Below are positions 5,542 through 7,177 of a DNA stretch of 7,177 nucleotides, piece after piece. Numbering within the stretch: the first letter of the stretch is position 1; every line of letters begins with the position of its first letter. A program made the translations under genes and the position numbers. The notes below the pieces were generated by a model that did not search any database, was not told where the DNA came from, and worked only from the letters and a program-made list of their open reading frames with translations. Source of the stretch: Faecousia sp. (GTDB lineage Bacteria; Bacillota; Clostridia; Oscillospirales; Oscillospiraceae); assembly GCA_029258495.1 (NCBI GenBank), contig JARHYV010000258.1, positions 1-7,177 on the forward strand. Reading direction: 5' to 3'.

Positions 5542-7056
5542 ATGGAATTAAGACCCGAAGAAATAACGAAAATCATCCGTAGTCAGATCAAGAACTACGA
5601 AGCCAAGCTGGAAACCAGTGAAACCGGCACTGTCATCGTTGTCGGCGACGGTATCGCAACGGTCTCCGGATTGGATAAGTGCATGGCCGGCGAGCTGATT
5701 GAATTCCCCAACGGCGAATACGGCATGGCACAGAACCTGAACGAAGACACCATCTCCGTTGTTATCCTTGGCGATGACAGCGGCATCAAGGAAGGCGACA
5801 CCGTCAAGCGTACCGGTCGTGTCGTTTCCGTTCCCGTTGGCAACGCCCTGATCGGCCGTGTTGTCAACGCCCTGGGCGAACCCATCGATGGTAAGGGCAC
5901 CATCACAAACGACGGTTTCCGTCCCATCGAATCTCCGGCCCCCGGTATCATCGACCGTGAGCCTGTTAATGTTCCCCTTCAGACCGGTATCAAGGCCATC
6001 GACTCTATGATCCCTATCGGACGCGGCCAGCGTGAGCTGATCATCGGCGACCGTCAGACCGGTAAGACCACCATCGCAACAGATACCATCTTGAACCAGA
6101 AGGGCAAGGATGTCATCTGTATCTATGTTGCCATCGGTCAGAAGCGTTCTACTGTTGCTCAGATCGTCAACAATCTGACCATGGCAGGCGCTATGGACTA
6201 TACCATTGTTGTCAGTGCTACCGCATCTGAGCTTGCACCCATGCAGTATATCGCCCCCTATTCCGGCTGTACCATGGGTGAATACTTCATGGAGCAGGGC
6301 AAGGATGTTCTCGTGATCTACGACGACCTTTCCAAGCATGCCGTTGCATACCGTGCAATTTCCCTGCTGATCCGTCGTCCGCCCGGACGCGAGGCTTACC
6401 CTGGTGATGTTTTCTACCTCCACTCCAGACTTCTGGAGCGTGCCGCTCATCTGAGTCAGGCCAAGGGCGGCGGTTCTCTGACCGCACTGCCCATCATCGA
6501 AACTCAGGCAGGCGATGTTTCCGCCTATATCCCCACCAATGTGATCTCCATCACCGATGGTCAGATCTTCCTGGAATCTGAGCTGTTCAATGCCGGTATC
6601 ATGCCTGCTGTTAACCCCGGTATCTCCGTTTCCCGTGTTGGCGGCAACGCACAGATCAAGGCTATGAAGAAGGTTTCCGGCTCTCTGAAGCTGCTGTACT
6701 CTCAGTACCGCGAGCTGCAGAGCTTTGCCCAGTTCGGTTCCGATCTGGATGCCGATACCAAGTCCCGTCTGGCTCTGGGTGAGCGCATCGTGGCTGTTCT
6801 GAAGCAGAGCAACAACGCTCCCGTTGATGTAGCCCATCAGGTCTGCATCATCTACGCAGTTACAAACGGCTATCTGAACGAGATCGCCATCAACGATGTA
6901 CCCGAGTTTGAACGTCAGCTGTTCGACCTGATGGATACCCGCTATCACGAGGCTCTGACAGATATCCGTACCACCGGTAATCTGGCTGACAGCACTGTGA
7001 AGGCAATTCAGGATGCTCTGAACGAGCTGATTGCTCAGTTCAAACCGGCAAACTAA
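5542..7056 (+). CDS. atpA: F-type ATP synthase subunit alpha
   Basis: A complete 504-residue alpha subunit, the non-catalytic nucleotide-binding partner of beta in F1. Visible parts are the N-terminal beta-barrel (about 25-95), Walker A GDRQTGKT (169-176), the Walker B strand DVLVIYDD (255-262), the family signature PAVNPGISVS (355-364) and the arginine finger R365 in SVSRVGG, which acts on the catalytic site of beta. The C-terminal helical domain follows (about 375-504). The start ATG has only a modest site, AGGG seven bases upstream, and it matches the family N-terminus ('MELRPEEITKIIRSQI'). It lies between atpH and atpG in the canonical order; nothing is missing or broken. Confidence 0.98.
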   Translation: MELRPEEITKIIRSQIKNYEAKLETSETGTVIVVGDGIATVSGLDKCMAGELIEFPNGEYGMAQNLNEDTISVVILGDDSGIKEGDTVKRTGRVVSVPVGNALIGRVVNALGEPIDGKGTITNDGFRPIESPAPGIIDREPVNVPLQTGIKAIDSMIPIGRGQRELIIGDRQTGKTTIATDTILNQKGKDVICIYVAIGQKRSTVAQIVNNLTMAGAMDYTIVVSATASELAPMQYIAPYSGCTMGEYFMEQGKDVLVIYDDLSKHAVAYRAISLLIRRPPGREAYPGDVFYLHSRLLERAAHLSQAKGGGSLTALPIIETQAGDVSAYIPTNVISITDGQIFLESELFNAGIMPAVNPGISVSRVGGNAQIKAMKKVSGSLKLLYSQYRELQSFAQFGSDLDADTKSRLALGERIVAVLKQSNNAPVDVAHQVCIIYAVTNGYLNEIAINDVPEFERQLFDLMDTRYHEALTDIRTTGNLADSTVKAIQDALNELIAQFKPAN

Positions 7057-7075
7057 CGAGGAAGGAGTGAGAGCC

Positions 7076-7177
7076 ATGGCTGGCGTTTCCTCTAAGGAAA
7101 TCAAAACCAGAATCCGTAGTATGGAAAGCACGAAGCAGATCACCAAGGCCATGGAAATGGTCGCTGCTTCCAAGCTC
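7076..7177 (+). CDS. atpG: F-type ATP synthase subunit gamma, N-terminal fragment
   Basis: The first 34 codons are present and the frame is open to the right edge. The peptide starts MAGVSSKEIKTRIRSM and includes TKQITKAMEMVAASKL, the strongly conserved N-terminal helix of the gamma subunit, the central rotor shaft of F1. A good binding site (GGAAGGAG, 7060-7067) lies eight bases before the ATG and 19 bases separate it from the atpA stop. The rest of the gene, and presumably atpD and atpC, lie outside the window. Confidence 0.95.
   Translation, partial: MAGVSSKEIKTRIRSMESTKQITKAMEMVAASKL

Noticed and set aside
5548..7173. A 541-codon open frame on the minus strand across atpA and into atpG
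   Set aside because: Antisense to the highly conserved alpha subunit; the codon pattern of a strongly expressed gene leaves few stops on the other strand. The product resembles no family I know.

Overview
The window looks like a chromosomal segment of a Gram-positive anaerobe of the Clostridia, perhaps the Oscillospiraceae/Ruminococcaceae. The grounds are a RecD2-type helicase followed by a ComF-family gene, an atpZ-atpI-led F-type ATP synthase operon, strong AGGAGG-type ribosome binding sites, several TTG starts and a mid-GC coding style. The phylum-level placement is fairly safe; the family is inference from protein style only.

Layout. Minus strand, 1-2267: recD2 (TTG start at 2267, stop at 48) runs leftward and overlaps by 14 bases the start of a second gene, visible only for its first 20 codons, which reads like a ComF/ComFC phosphoribosyltransferase. 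From 2268 to 2568 lies an AT-rich divergent intergenic region with one plausible extended -10 promoter facing each way. Plus strand, 2569-7177: atpZ, atpI, atpB (a), atpE (c), atpF (b), atpH (delta), atpA (alpha) and the first 34 codons of atpG (gamma). This is the canonical bacterial order; atpD and atpC would be expected beyond the right edge.

How the genes work together. AtpZ and AtpI are small membrane proteins thought to help c-ring assembly or cation supply. Subunits a, b and c form the membrane Fo motor, delta and b the peripheral stalk, and alpha and gamma are F1 parts. Genes are tightly packed, with ATGA overlaps at atpI/atpB and atpF/atpH. The two wider gaps flank atpE, the gene whose product is needed in most copies, and both hold possible translational control structures.

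Most notable points: (1) subunit a carries about 50-65 extra residues, predicted as an added two-helix membrane hairpin, between the conserved Arg helix and the conserved Gln helix; (2) subunit c has a second carboxylate (E31) beside the usual E64 plus the T65/T66/Y69 pattern of sodium-binding rotors, which suggests a Na+-coupled, two-carboxylate motor; (3) an 11-bp hairpin starts at the atpE stop codon and buries the whole atpF ribosome binding site. No mobile element, CRISPR array, tRNA, rRNA or clearly novel defence-type system is visible.
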